Below, piece after piece: positions 43,218 to 52,163 of a stretch of DNA of 64,000 bases. Below the pieces are notes generated by a model. It worked only from the letters and a program-made list of their open reading frames with translations, ran no database searches and had not been told where the DNA came from. A program made the translations under genes and the position numbers. Location: NCBI RefSeq assembly GCF_016464305.1, contig NZ_JAEIOJ010000007.1:62001-126000 (forward strand). The letters run 5' to 3'. Each line of letters begins with the position of its first letter. Positions within the stretch are counted from its first letter, which is position 1. The stretch is from Umezawaea beigongshangensis (GTDB lineage Bacteria; Actinomycetota; Actinomycetes; Mycobacteriales; Pseudonocardiaceae).

Positions 43218-43622
43218 TCAGGCCGGAGGCTGCTGCTGAGCGGGCAGCCGTCCCTCCGCGATGCGCTTGGTCATGTCCCGGCGCAGCCACAGCAGGTACG
43301 CCCAGACGAGGCTGAAGACCACGCCCACCGCGCCCAGCGCCGTCATCGCGAACCACGAGGCGACCATCACCACGTGCAGCGCGATCACGACGCCGATCGC
43401 CCAGCGGTGCTTGAGCAGCCCCGCCGTGACGGCCAGGCCCACGAGCAGGGCGAACACCAGAGCGCCGGTCGTGGTGCCGATGCCGCCGCCGAGCCGCGCG
43501 ACGACCGGGATCGCCAGCGCGACCACGATCACCTCGAGGATCAGCGTCGCGGCCATGATGCCGCGGAAGCCCTTCATCGGGTCCTTGCGCGGCGCGGGCA
43601 CGGGGGCGTTCTCGGTGGTCAT
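43218..43622 (-). CDS. DUF4233 membrane protein
   Basis: A 134-residue protein with four predicted membrane segments (about 20-42, 48-66, 72-90, 92-112) and a short basic C-terminal tail. The region PMKGFRGIMAATLILEVIVV is typical of DUF4233. It overlaps the folC stop (ATGA), as does Rv2446c beside Rv2447c in M. tuberculosis. No function is known; the fixed linkage with folC suggests a link to folate or to membrane homeostasis, but this is only association. Confidence 0.9.
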   Translation of the reverse strand: MTTENAPVPAPRKDPMKGFRGIMAATLILEVIVVALAIPVVARLGGGIGTTTGALVFALLVGLAVTAGLLKHRWAIGVVIALHVVMVASWFAMTALGAVGVVFSLVWAYLLWLRRDMTKRIAEGRLPAQQQPPA

Positions 43623-44989
43623 GACGGCTCCTTGCCGAAGAGTCCGCGTGCTTCGCCCGCGGTCACGACCGACCCGGTCACGACCACACCGGCGCCGGAC
43701 ACCACACCGTCGTCGTCGGCCTCCTCGGCCAGCTCGACGGCGTTCTCCACCGCGTCCACGAGCCGCGGCGCGACGACCACGCGCTCGTCGCCGAAGATCT
43801 GCACGGCGAGCCCGCCGAGGGTGTCGGCGTCCATCGAGCGCGGCGAGGAGTTGCTGGTGACGACGATCTCGGAGACCACGGGCTCCAGCTCGGTCAGGAT
43901 GCCGGTGACGTCCTTGTCCTCCATCACCCCGACCACCGCGACGAGCTTGCGGAAGCCGAACTCCTCGCTCAGCGCGGTGGCGAGCGCCTTCGCGCCGTGC
44001 GGGTTGTGCGCGGCGTCGACGAGGACGGTCGGCGCGGCGCGCACGGGCTCCAGACGGCCGGGCGAGGTGACGGTGGCGAACGCCTCGCGGACCGCCTCCA
44101 CGTCGAGCTGCTTCTGCGCGCCCGCGCCGAAGAACGCCTCGACGGCGGCGAGCGCCAGGGAGGCGTTGCGGGCCTGGTGCGCGCCGTGCAGCGGCAGGAA
44201 GATCTCGTCGTAGACCCCGCCGAGGCCCTGGAGCGACAGCATCTGGCCGCCCACGGCGACGTACCGCTCCAGCACGCCGAACTCGGCGCCCTGCCGGGCC
44301 ACGGTGGCGTCGACCTCGCGGCAGCGCTCCAGGACGACCTGCGCCGCCTCTGGCTGCTGCTCGCCCACGACGACGGTGGAGCCGGGCTTGATGATCCCCG
44401 CCTTCTCCCGCGCGATGGTCTCGACGTCGCCGCCGAGGTACTCGACGTGGTCGATGCCGATGGGCGTGATCACGGCGATGCGGGCGTCGGCGACGTTCGT
44501 CGCGTCCCACGAGCCCCCGAGACCGACCTCGATCACGGCGGCGTCGACGGGCGCGTCGGCGAACGCGGCGAACCCCATCGCCGTGATCACCTCGAACGTG
44601 CTCATCGGCACGTCGGAGCGCGCGTCCACCATCGCCAGGTACGGCTCGACGTCCCGGTAGACCTCGACGTAGCGCTCGGGGCTGATGGGCTCGCCGTCGA
44701 TGCTGATGCGCTCGGTCGCGAGCTGGAGGTGCGGGCTGGTGTAGCGGCCGGTGCGCAGACCGATGCGGGTGAGCAGCGCGTCGATCATGCGGGAGGTGGA
44801 CGTCTTGCCGTTGGTCCCGGCGACGTGGAGCACGGGGTAGCTGTGCTGGGGATCGCCGAGGACGTCCACCAGAGCGCGGACGCGGTCCAGCGAGGGCGCG
44901 ATCCTGGTCTCCGGCCAGCGGGTGTTCAGCTCGGCCTCGACGACGCGCAGCGCCTCCAGTGCCCCCGGATCGAACTTGGGCACGATCAC
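43619..44989 (-). CDS. folC: bifunctional dihydrofolate/folylpolyglutamate synthase
   Basis: A 456-residue Mur-ligase-type enzyme that adds glutamate to (dihydro)folate. The P-loop AGTNGKTS is at 57-64, followed by SPHLQLATERI, the GLGGSWDATN block and the C-terminal AHNPHG motif. Length normal. The GTG start at 44989 leaves a 78-base gap to the upstream DUF3152 gene. Part of the conserved valS-folC-DUF4233-ndk group. Confidence 0.95.
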   Translation of the reverse strand: MIVPKFDPGALEALRVVEAELNTRWPETRIAPSLDRVRALVDVLGDPQHSYPVLHVAGTNGKTSTSRMIDALLTRIGLRTGRYTSPHLQLATERISIDGEPISPERYVEVYRDVEPYLAMVDARSDVPMSTFEVITAMGFAAFADAPVDAAVIEVGLGGSWDATNVADARIAVITPIGIDHVEYLGGDVETIAREKAGIIKPGSTVVVGEQQPEAAQVVLERCREVDATVARQGAEFGVLERYVAVGGQMLSLQGLGGVYDEIFLPLHGAHQARNASLALAAVEAFFGAGAQKQLDVEAVREAFATVTSPGRLEPVRAAPTVLVDAAHNPHGAKALATALSEEFGFRKLVAVVGVMEDKDVTGILTELEPVVSEIVVTSNSSPRSMDADTLGGLAVQIFGDERVVVAPRLVDAVENAVELAEEADDDGVVSGAGVVVTGSVVTAGEARGLFGKEPS

Positions 44990-45067
44990 TTCTCCCGGCG
45001 GTTGCGGACTGTCACGACCCGAGTCTACGACCAGACGCGACCAGCGCCCGGAAGGCGTCCACGCCGG

Positions 45068-45850
45068 TCAGCCGCCGGTCGTGGCGGGCCAGCCGTTGGG
45101 CAGGCAGCCGTCCAGGCCGTAGGTCTGCTGGAGCATCACCGGCGCCGGGAGTCCGGGGCCGGGGCACGGGGTGTGCTGGTGGCCCAGGCCGTGACCGACC
45201 TCGTGGTTGACCAGGTACTCGCGGTAGGCGGTGAGCCCCGTGCTGAAGTGCGGGACGCCCAGCTCCCAGCGCGCCTGGTTGATCACGGCCCGGCCGTTCG
45301 CGAAGCAGGACACCTCGCCCGCGGTGTTCAGCGGGGCGCACAGGGCGTCGACGGTCTCGGGCGAGGCGAGGGTGACGCGCAGGTCGGCGTCCGTCCCGGC
45401 GACCCGCTGGAACGCCACGTCACCGGTGTGGCTCCAGCTCCGCGGGTCGGACAGGATGCGCTGCACGTCGGCGGCGAACGCCTCCGGAGCCTCCGGCAGG
45501 CCCTGCTCCACCTCGACGACGTAGCGGACGACGTGCGGCGCGGACGGCGCCTCCTGCCCACCGGGCGCGGCGGTGAACGCCCCGGTGGCGCGTCGCACCA
45601 CCGGAACGGCGGCCGACGGCGGAGGAGGAGCGCTGGACGACGCGGGCGACGACGACGCGGACGGCGACGACGCGGGCGATGACACGGACGGCGACGCGGG
45701 CGCGGGCGGGAGCGCGGACGCGGGGGACGGCTCGGCCACCGGAGCCGACGACGAGGGCTGCGCGTAGCGCGGGCGGGGGACCTCGCACGAGATCAGGGCC
45801 ACGGCGACGGCCAGCACCAGTACCACTCGCAGCGGGGAGATCGCGTCCAC
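45068..45850 (-). CDS. DUF3152 metallopeptidase-like lipoprotein
   Basis: A 260-residue exported protein. The N-terminal helix ends in LISC (Cys22), a good lipobox. A long Pro/Ala/Ser linker (about 30-85) leads to the DUF3152 domain, which carries the zincin-like motif HEVGHGLGHQHTPCPG, the extended zinc-binding pattern HExxHxxGxxH with Val in place of the usual spacing, plus four Cys in the domain. It is probably a surface zinc peptidase; substrate unknown. It is commonly found near folC/valS in actinomycetes. It is transcribed away from a terminator that closes valS. Confidence 0.85.
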   Translation of the reverse strand: MDAISPLRVVLVLAVAVALISCEVPRPRYAQPSSSAPVAEPSPASALPPAPASPSVSSPASSPSASSSPASSSAPPPPSAAVPVVRRATGAFTAAPGGQEAPSAPHVVRYVVEVEQGLPEAPEAFAADVQRILSDPRSWSHTGDVAFQRVAGTDADLRVTLASPETVDALCAPLNTAGEVSCFANGRAVINQARWELGVPHFSTGLTAYREYLVNHEVGHGLGHQHTPCPGPGLPAPVMLQQTYGLDGCLPNGWPATTGG

Positions 45851-45889
45851 GCGACCAGCTCACCACAGAGCGGCGCTGATCACCGTGAA

Positions 45890-45923
45890 GTGCGGTGGGG
45901 CAGTGATCTCCGCCCCACCGCAC
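45890..45923 (-). terminator. terminator of valS
   Basis: A perfect 12-bp stem, GTGCGGTGGGGC with GCCCCACCGCAC, and a 10-base loop, 10 bases past the valS stop. No T-tract. Confidence 0.75.
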
Positions 45924-45932
45924 CGCACGGGA

Positions 45933-48566
45933 CTACGCCTGCGGCAGCGCCGCGAGACGGGCGTTGACCCGCTCGATCTCGGCGGCGGCGGCGTCCCGGC
46001 GGCCCTGCACCTTCGCGACCACGTCCGCCGGGGCCTTGTCGGTGAAGGCGGGGTTGTTCAGCTTCGCCCCGGTCTGGGCGAACTCCTTCTCCGCGACGGC
46101 GAGGTCCTTGCTCAGACGCTTGCGCTCGGCCTCGACGTCGATGGCGCCGGACGTGTCCAGCTCCACCTTCACCGCGCCCTTCGCGAGGGCCACCTCCAGC
46201 TGCACGGTCACCGCGAACTCGTCACCGGGCTCGGTGAGCCTGGTGAGCGACCGCACGGACGGCACCTGGTCGGCCAGGTCGACGCAGCACGCGCCACGCA
46301 CCTTGCCGGCCACCTTCGCCGACGGCTTGATGCCCTGCTCGGAGCGGAAGCGGCGGATCTCGGTGACGAGCTTCTTCACGCCGTCGATCCGCTCGGCGGC
46401 GACGGCGTCGCGCTCGGCGCCGGTGGTCGTCGGCCACGGCGCGATCACCAGCGACTCGCCGCCGGTCAGCGTCGTCCACAGCGTCTCGGTCACGAACGGC
46501 GTGAGCGGGTGCAGGAGCCGCAGCACCACGTCGAGCACGTGGCCCAGCACCGCCTGCGTGCTCTCGGCGCGCGCGCCGCCCTCGGCGATCTGGACCTTGG
46601 ACAGCTCCAGGTACCAGTCGCAGAACTCGTCCCACGTGAAGTGGTAGAGCGCCTCGCAGACCCTGGCGAACTGGAAGGCCTCGAACTGCTCGTCGACGTC
46701 GGACACGAGCTGGTCGAGCAGGTCGAGGATCCAGCGGTCGGCGTCGGTCAGCTCCTCGCGGGGCGGCACCGGGCGGTCGGTGGTGGCGCCGTTGGACAGC
46801 GCGAACCTGGTGGCGTTCCACAGCTTCGTGGTGAAGCTGCGGGACCCGGCGGCCCACTCCTCGGCCACGGCCAGGTCGGAGCCGGGGTTCGCGCCGCGCA
46901 GCAGCGTGAACCGGGTGGCGTCGGCGCCGTAGGTGTCCATCCACTCCAGCGGGTCGACGACGTTGCCGACCGACTTCGACATCTTCTTGCCGTTGGCGTC
47001 GCGCACCAGTCCGTGCAGGTAGACGTGGTCGAACGGCTGGGCGTCGTCCATCGCGTAGAGGCCGAACATCATCATCCTGGTGACCCAGAAGAAGAGGATG
47101 TCGTAGCCCGTGGACAGCACCGACGTGGGGTAGAACTTCGCCAGGTCGTCGGTCTTCGCGGGCCAGCCCAGCGTGGAGAACGGCCACAGGCCGGACGAGA
47201 ACCACGTGTCCAGCACGTCCTCGTCCTGGTACCAGCCCTCGCCGGTGGGCGGCTCCTCGTCGGGACCGACGCACACGACCTCGCCGGCGGGGCCGTACCA
47301 GACGGGGATGCGGTGGCCCCACCAGAGCTGGCGCGAGATGCACCAGTCGTGGAGGTTGTCCACCCAGTCGAAGTACCGCTTGGTCATCTCGGGCGGGTGC
47401 ACGGTGGTGCGGCCGTCGCGCACGGCGTCACCGGCGGCCTTCGCCAGCGGCTCGACCCTCACCCACCACTGGAGCGACAGGCGCGGCTCCACGACGGTGT
47501 TGCAGCGCGAGCAGTGGCCCACCGAGTGCACGTACGGGCGCTTCTCGGCGACGACGCGGCCCTCGTCGCGCAGCGCGGCGACCACGGCGGGACGCGCCTC
47601 GAACCGGTCGAGCCCCTCGAACGGACCCGGCGCGGTGATGTTCGCGCGGCCGTCCATGATCGTGAGGTTCGGCAGGCCGTGGCGCTGGCCGATCTCGAAG
47701 TCGTTCGGGTCGTGGGCCGGGGTCACCTTCACCGCGCCCGTGCCGAACTCCGGGTCCACGTGCTCGTCGGCCACGATCGGCACGCGGCGACCGGTCAGCG
47801 GCACCTCGACCTCGGTGCCGATCAGGTGCTGGTAGCGCTCGTCGGAGGGGTGCACGGCGATGGCCGTGTCGCCGAGCATCGTCTCGGCGCGCGTGGTGGC
47901 GACGACGATGGAGTTCTCGCCCTCGCCGTAGCGGATGGAGACGAGCTCGCCGTCGTCGTCTGAGTGGTCGACCTCGATGTCCGACAGCGCCGTCTGGCAC
48001 CGCGGGCACCAGTTGATGATGCGCTCGGCGCGGTAGATCAGGCCGTCGTCGAACAGCCTCTTGAAGATCGTCTGCACGGCCTGCGACAGGCCCTCGTCCA
48101 TCGTGAAGCGCTCGCGGCTCCAGTCCACCCCGTCGCCGAGGCGGCGCATCTGGTCGAGGATGCGGCCGCCGTACTCGGCCTTCCACTCCCACACGCGCTC
48201 GACGAACTTCTCGCGGCCCAGGTCGTGGCGCGACATGCCGGAGTGCGCGAGGTCGCGCTCCACGGCGTTCTGCGTGGCGATGCCCGCGTGGTCCATGCCG
48301 GGCAGCCACAGCACCTCGTACCCCTGCATCCGGCGGCGCCGGGTGAGGGCGTCCATGACGCTGTGGTTGAGGGCGTGACCCACGTGCAGGCTGCCGGTGA
48401 CGTTGGGCGGCGGGAGCACGATGGTGAACGGCGGCTTGTCGCTGCTCGCGTCGGCGGTGAAGTAGCCGCGGTCGACCCACGACCGGTACAGCTCGCCCTC
48501 TACCTCCGTCGGGTTCCACGACGGAGGGAGTTCGGGACGCTGCGGTGTCGTGTGGTTCTCGGTCAC
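45933..48566 (-). CDS. valS: valine--tRNA ligase
   Basis: An 877-residue class I aminoacyl-tRNA synthetase. The HIGH-type motif is HVGH (61-64, in [16 protein letters not shown]), the CP1 editing domain carries [12 protein letters not shown], and the KMSKS loop is at 528-532. The anticodon-binding domain and the C-terminal coiled-coil (about 815-875; [15 protein letters not shown]) are complete. The GTG start at 48566 has a weak ribosome binding site. No T-box-like leader is seen upstream. Confidence 0.97.
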   Translation of the reverse strand: MTENHTTPQRPELPPSWNPTEVEGELYRSWVDRGYFTADASSDKPPFTIVLPPPNVTGSLHVGHALNHSVMDALTRRRRMQGYEVLWLPGMDHAGIATQNAVERDLAHSGMSRHDLGREKFVERVWEWKAEYGGRILDQMRRLGDGVDWSRERFTMDEGLSQAVQTIFKRLFDDGLIYRAERIINWCPRCQTALSDIEVDHSDDDGELVSIRYGEGENSIVVATTRAETMLGDTAIAVHPSDERYQHLIGTEVEVPLTGRRVPIVADEHVDPEFGTGAVKVTPAHDPNDFEIGQRHGLPNLTIMDGRANITAPGPFEGLDRFEARPAVVAALRDEGRVVAEKRPYVHSVGHCSRCNTVVEPRLSLQWWVRVEPLAKAAGDAVRDGRTTVHPPEMTKRYFDWVDNLHDWCISRQLWWGHRIPVWYGPAGEVVCVGPDEEPPTGEGWYQDEDVLDTWFSSGLWPFSTLGWPAKTDDLAKFYPTSVLSTGYDILFFWVTRMMMFGLYAMDDAQPFDHVYLHGLVRDANGKKMSKSVGNVVDPLEWMDTYGADATRFTLLRGANPGSDLAVAEEWAAGSRSFTTKLWNATRFALSNGATTDRPVPPREELTDADRWILDLLDQLVSDVDEQFEAFQFARVCEALYHFTWDEFCDWYLELSKVQIAEGGARAESTQAVLGHVLDVVLRLLHPLTPFVTETLWTTLTGGESLVIAPWPTTTGAERDAVAAERIDGVKKLVTEIRRFRSEQGIKPSAKVAGKVRGACCVDLADQVPSVRSLTRLTEPGDEFAVTVQLEVALAKGAVKVELDTSGAIDVEAERKRLSKDLAVAEKEFAQTGAKLNNPAFTDKAPADVVAKVQGRRDAAAAEIERVNARLAALPQA

Positions 48567-48673
48567 CCCCCAAGTCTACGAAGGTCGGCCGTCGACTCGG
48601 CAGCCGATACCTGATAACGCCGCGCCTCCCGCGCCCGATCACGTCCAGGTCAGCACGAATCCGGGAGCCACCC

Positions 48674-49438
48674 GTGGACACGCACGACATCGACGACCAC
48701 CCCGACCTGCGGGACGGGGCCTGGATCCGCGCGGCGAACCGGCGGGCGAGGCGCGACGCCCGCCGGACGCGCCGCCGCGCCCGGCTGCCGGCGCACAGCG
48801 GCGCGCTCGTCGCGGCGATCTCCGTCGCATCGGTCGGGGTGCTGCTGGTCGGCCTGCACCAGCGGGGCGTCCTGGACCCGCTGCTGCCGGACCGGGCCGC
48901 CGCCTCTCCGACGACGGAGACGGGGACGGAGACGGAGACGGGCACGACCGCGACCCCGGCGTTCGACCCCGAACGGCCGTTCACCGGGACGCCGGCCGCC
49001 TCGTGGGCCGAGGGCGAGGCGGGCGTCGTCCCCCCGGCCGCCGCGCCGGTCGGCGACTTCGCCGCCGAGCAGGTGGCCGACGCCTGCGAGCGGGTCCGGC
49101 GGGTGCCGGTGGCGAGCAGGCTCGACCGGTCGATGCTGGAGCGGCACGACCCGTCGGCGTTCCTCCCCCTGCTCGCTCCCGACCACCGCGCGCAGGTCGA
49201 ACCGCTGTTCGCCGGCGGTCAGGACCAGGTGGCGGCGTCGTACGCGACGCGCGTGCGGAGCGGGTCGACCCTGCTGCCGGCGTCCCCGAGGGTGAAGGGC
49301 CGCACGTGGGCCGAGCAGGCCGGGCCCGGTCAGCTGGTGGTGCACACCGACTACGCGTTCAGCTACGCCTTCCGGCCCGGCGAGTCGCAGACGGTCCTGT
49401 CCCCGATGGACGTCGTGTCCGTGCACCGCGCACGGTGA
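48674..49438 (+). CDS. membrane-anchored hypothetical protein, probable C-terminal frameshift
   Basis: A 254-residue protein as read. A basic cytoplasmic N-terminus (residues about 18-40, many Arg), one membrane helix (about 44-62), a Thr/Glu repeat linker (TETGTETETGTT) and an outer domain of about 150 residues. The domain is similar in form to small conserved exported actinomycete proteins, but I cannot name it. The GTG at 48674 has GGGAG 6 nt upstream. The reading stops at TGA 49436, yet the next frame continues for 21 codons with strong third-position GC (HGDDHYFDLDQPLSREDGCAR) to a TGA at 49494-49496, suggesting a one-base indel near 49430. Confidence 0.65.
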   Translation: MDTHDIDDHPDLRDGAWIRAANRRARRDARRTRRRARLPAHSGALVAAISVASVGVLLVGLHQRGVLDPLLPDRAAASPTTETGTETETGTTATPAFDPERPFTGTPAASWAEGEAGVVPPAAAPVGDFAAEQVADACERVRRVPVASRLDRSMLERHDPSAFLPLLAPDHRAQVEPLFAGGQDQVAASYATRVRSGSTLLPASPRVKGRTWAEQAGPGQLVVHTDYAFSYAFRPGESQTVLSPMDVVSVHRAR

Positions 49439-49749
49439 CGACCACTACTTCGACCTGGACCAGCCGCTGAGCCGGGAGGACGGGTGCGCTCGCTGACCGC
49501 TCACCCGAAGAGCCGCTGGTCAGCACTAGTGACCCACGTCACAATTGAACCGATCGGCAAGCACGGGGACGCGTCGTCCACAGTGGACGAGACGTCGGCA
49601 CGGACTCGGCACAACCCCTTGGGGCCCGTGGTGGCGCTCGCGCACCGGTCCACTGCCGTCGGCGCACTCGCGCGGGGTGCGCCGGCGGCACGGGCGCGCG
49701 AGGGGACGTCCCCCTGGCTCGAACGGGCGGTGAGGCGGAAGATGTCGTC
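49439..49749. other. 311-base region upstream of the molybdenum oxidoreductase gene
   Basis: The first 58 bases are the probable out-of-frame tail of the preceding gene. The rest holds the CRP-like palindrome at 49528-49543 and a GC-rich leader. A plus-strand open frame (49484-49753) crosses the palindrome and overlaps the next start; it has no ribosome binding site or similarity and is not called. Confidence 0.5.
49528..49543. promoter_or_regulatory. CRP/FNR-type operator-like palindrome
   Basis: GTGA-N6-TCAC flanked by A on both sides (AGTGA, CCCACG, TCACA), matching the CRP consensus TGTGA-N6-TCACA at all but the outermost base of one arm. It lies about 207 bases before the start of the FdhF/YdeP gene. 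Confidence 0.5.
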
Positions 49750-52041
49750 ATGACGACGAGGCCGCCTCGGCACGACGTGGACGAGTCACAGCTCGACGTG
49801 AGCACGCCGAAGCAGTGGGCCGCCGGCATACCCGGCGTGCTCGTGTCCCTCCAGCGCGGTGTCGAGCAGATGGGCGTCGCCCGCACGGCGAACACCCTGC
49901 GCCTGCTCAACCAGCGCGAGGGCTTCGACTGCCCCGGCTGCGCGTGGCCCGAGGGCCGGGGTCACCGCAAGATGGCCGAGTTCTGCGAGAACGGGGCCAA
50001 GGCGGTCGCCGAGGAGGCCACCCGCCGGCGCGTCGACCCCGAGTTCTTCGCCCGGCACCCGATCGCCGAGCTGGCCGGCAAGACCGACTACTGGCTGGGT
50101 CAGCAGGGCCGCATCACCCGGCCGATGGTGCTGCGCGAGGGCGCGACCCACTACGAGCCGATCGAGTGGGACGACGCGTTCGAGCTGATCGCGGGCGAGC
50201 TGCGCGCCCTGGCCGATCCGAACGAGGCGCTGTTCTACACCTCGGGGCGAACGAGCAACGAGGCAGCGTTCCTCTACCAGCTCCTGGTGCGCTCCTACGG
50301 CACGAACAACCTGCCCGACTGCTCCAACATGTGCCACGAGTCCTCGGGCGCGGCGCTGTCCGAGACGACCGGCATCGGCAAGGGCTCGGTGAGCATCACC
50401 GACATCCACGACGCCGACCTGATCGTCGTCGTGGGCCAGAACCCCGGCACCAACCACCCGCGGATGCTGTCCGCGCTGGAGGAGGCCAAGGGCAACGGCG
50501 CGAAGATCATCTCGGTGAACCCGCTGCCCGAGGCCGGGCTGATGCGGTTCAAGAACCCGCAGAACGTGCGCGGCCTCGTCGGCCGGGGCACCCAGCTGAC
50601 CGACGAGTTCTGCCAGATCAAGATCGGTGGCGACCAGGCGTTCTTCCAGGCGATCGGCAACCTCCTGCTGGAGTGGGGCGCGGTCGACGAGGAGTTCGTC
50701 GCGCGGTACACCCACGGCTTCGCCGAGTACGCGGCGCACGTTCGCGAACTCGACTGGGACAGCGTGGACGAGGCCACCGGCCTGAGCCGCGAGCAGATCA
50801 CCCGCGTGGCGCGGATGTTCGCCGACTCCGAGCGCACCATCGTGTGCTGGGCGATGGGCCTCACCCAGCACAAGCACTCGGTGCCGACGATCCGCGAGAT
50901 CGCGAACGTCGTGCTGGCGCGCGGCATGATCGGCAAGCCGGGCGCCGGGCTGTGCCCCGTGCGCGGGCACTCCAACGTGCAGGGCGACCGCACGATGGGC
51001 ATCTGGGAGAAGATGCCCGAGGAGTTCCTCGGAGCGCTGGAGCGCGAGTTCGGCATCCCGGTGCCCCGCGAGCACGGCCACGACACCGTGTCGGGCATCC
51101 GCGCCATGCGCGACGGGCGGGCGAAGGTGTTCGTGGCCGTCGGCGGCAACTTCGCCTCCGCCACGCCGGACACCGGGGTCACCGAGGCCGCGCTGCGCTC
51201 GTGCTCGCTGACCGTGCACGTGTCGACCAAGCTCAACCGCTCGCACGTCGTGACGGGCCGCACCGCGCTGGTGCTGCCCACGCTGGGTCGCACCGAGCGC
51301 GACCTCCAGGCGTCGGGCGAGCAGTTCGTGACCGTCGAGGACTCCATGTCGGTCGTGCACCGCTCGCGCGGTCGCGTCCAGCCCGCCTCCGAGCACCTGC
51401 TGTCGGAGATCGCGATCGTGTCGCGGCTGGCCCGCACGCTGCTCGGCCCCGAGCACCCCGTGCCGTGGGAGGAGTTCGAGAAGGACTACGACACGATCCG
51501 CGACCGGATCTCCCGCGTCGTCCCCGGCTGCGCGGACTACAACGAGCGGGTCCGCCTCCCGGACGGCTTCGTGCTGCCGCACGCGCCGCGCGACGCCCGC
51601 GAGTTCAAGGCCACGAAGACCGGGAAGGCCAACTTCACGGCCAACGAGCTGACCGTCCTGCGGGTCCCCGAGGGGCGTCTGCTGCTCCAGACGATGCGCA
51701 GCCACGACCAGTACAACACCACGATCTACGGCCTGGACGACCGCTACCGCGGCGTGAAGGACGGGCGGCGCGTGGTGCTGGTGAGCCCCGAGGACCTCGC
51801 GGCGCTGGGCTTCGCCGACGGCGAGGTGGTCGACCTGGTCAGCGAGTGGCCGGAGGACCCGACCGGGGTCACCGAGCGGCGAGCCGAGAGCTTCCGGATC
51901 GTGTCGTACCCGACCGCGCGGAGCTGCGCGGCGGCGTACTTCCCGGAGGCCAACTCGCTGGTCCCGCTGGACTCGACGGCGCAGACGTCGAACACCCCGA
52001 CGTCGAAGTCGATCGTGATCCGCCTGGAGAAGCGCTCCTGA
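49750..52041 (+). CDS. FdhF/YdeP family molybdopterin oxidoreductase
   Basis: A 763-residue enzyme of the formate-dehydrogenase-like molybdenum family (TIGR01701, FdhF/YdeP). The likely molybdenum ligand is Cys195 in SNMCHESSG, in the place taken by Sec or Cys in formate dehydrogenases. Only C61 and C64 (CPGCAW) and C78 (AEFCENGAK) are seen in the N-terminal cluster region, as is usual for YdeP proteins, which differ from true FdhF. The C-terminal domain binds the second pterin (KANFTANEL, TMRSHDQYNTTIYG). It probably oxidises formate or a related small molecule. It needs FdhD, encoded 3 kb away in the same locus. The ATG at 49750 is the only sensible start. Confidence 0.92.
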   Translation: MTTRPPRHDVDESQLDVSTPKQWAAGIPGVLVSLQRGVEQMGVARTANTLRLLNQREGFDCPGCAWPEGRGHRKMAEFCENGAKAVAEEATRRRVDPEFFARHPIAELAGKTDYWLGQQGRITRPMVLREGATHYEPIEWDDAFELIAGELRALADPNEALFYTSGRTSNEAAFLYQLLVRSYGTNNLPDCSNMCHESSGAALSETTGIGKGSVSITDIHDADLIVVVGQNPGTNHPRMLSALEEAKGNGAKIISVNPLPEAGLMRFKNPQNVRGLVGRGTQLTDEFCQIKIGGDQAFFQAIGNLLLEWGAVDEEFVARYTHGFAEYAAHVRELDWDSVDEATGLSREQITRVARMFADSERTIVCWAMGLTQHKHSVPTIREIANVVLARGMIGKPGAGLCPVRGHSNVQGDRTMGIWEKMPEEFLGALEREFGIPVPREHGHDTVSGIRAMRDGRAKVFVAVGGNFASATPDTGVTEAALRSCSLTVHVSTKLNRSHVVTGRTALVLPTLGRTERDLQASGEQFVTVEDSMSVVHRSRGRVQPASEHLLSEIAIVSRLARTLLGPEHPVPWEEFEKDYDTIRDRISRVVPGCADYNERVRLPDGFVLPHAPRDAREFKATKTGKANFTANELTVLRVPEGRLLLQTMRSHDQYNTTIYGLDDRYRGVKDGRRVVLVSPEDLAALGFADGEVVDLVSEWPEDPTGVTERRAESFRIVSYPTARSCAAAYFPEANSLVPLDSTAQTSNTPTSKSIVIRLEKRS

Positions 52042-52048
52042 CGGGCTC

Positions 52049-52090
52049 CGCGGGTGGTGGCGGGGCCAGGAGCCTCCGCCACCACCCGCG
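52049..52090. terminator. bidirectional terminator
   Basis: A perfect 15-bp stem, CGCGGGTGGTGGCGG with CCGCCACCACCCGCG, and a 12-base loop, between the convergent oxidoreductase genes. Confidence 0.85.
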
Positions 52091-52163
52091 CCCCCGGCGC
52101 AGCCGCGCGACCGCGGCCTCCGCCAGCAGCTCGTCCTGCCGGTGACGCACCAGGGCCGCCGGC

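Noticed and set aside
48567-48673. T-box leader for valS
   Set aside because: No T-box sequence or antiterminator pairing is visible and the gap is short.
49484-49753. Possible 89-codon gene upstream of the FdhF/YdeP gene
   Set aside because: It overlaps the CRP-like site, has no ribosome binding site and its sequence looks random.
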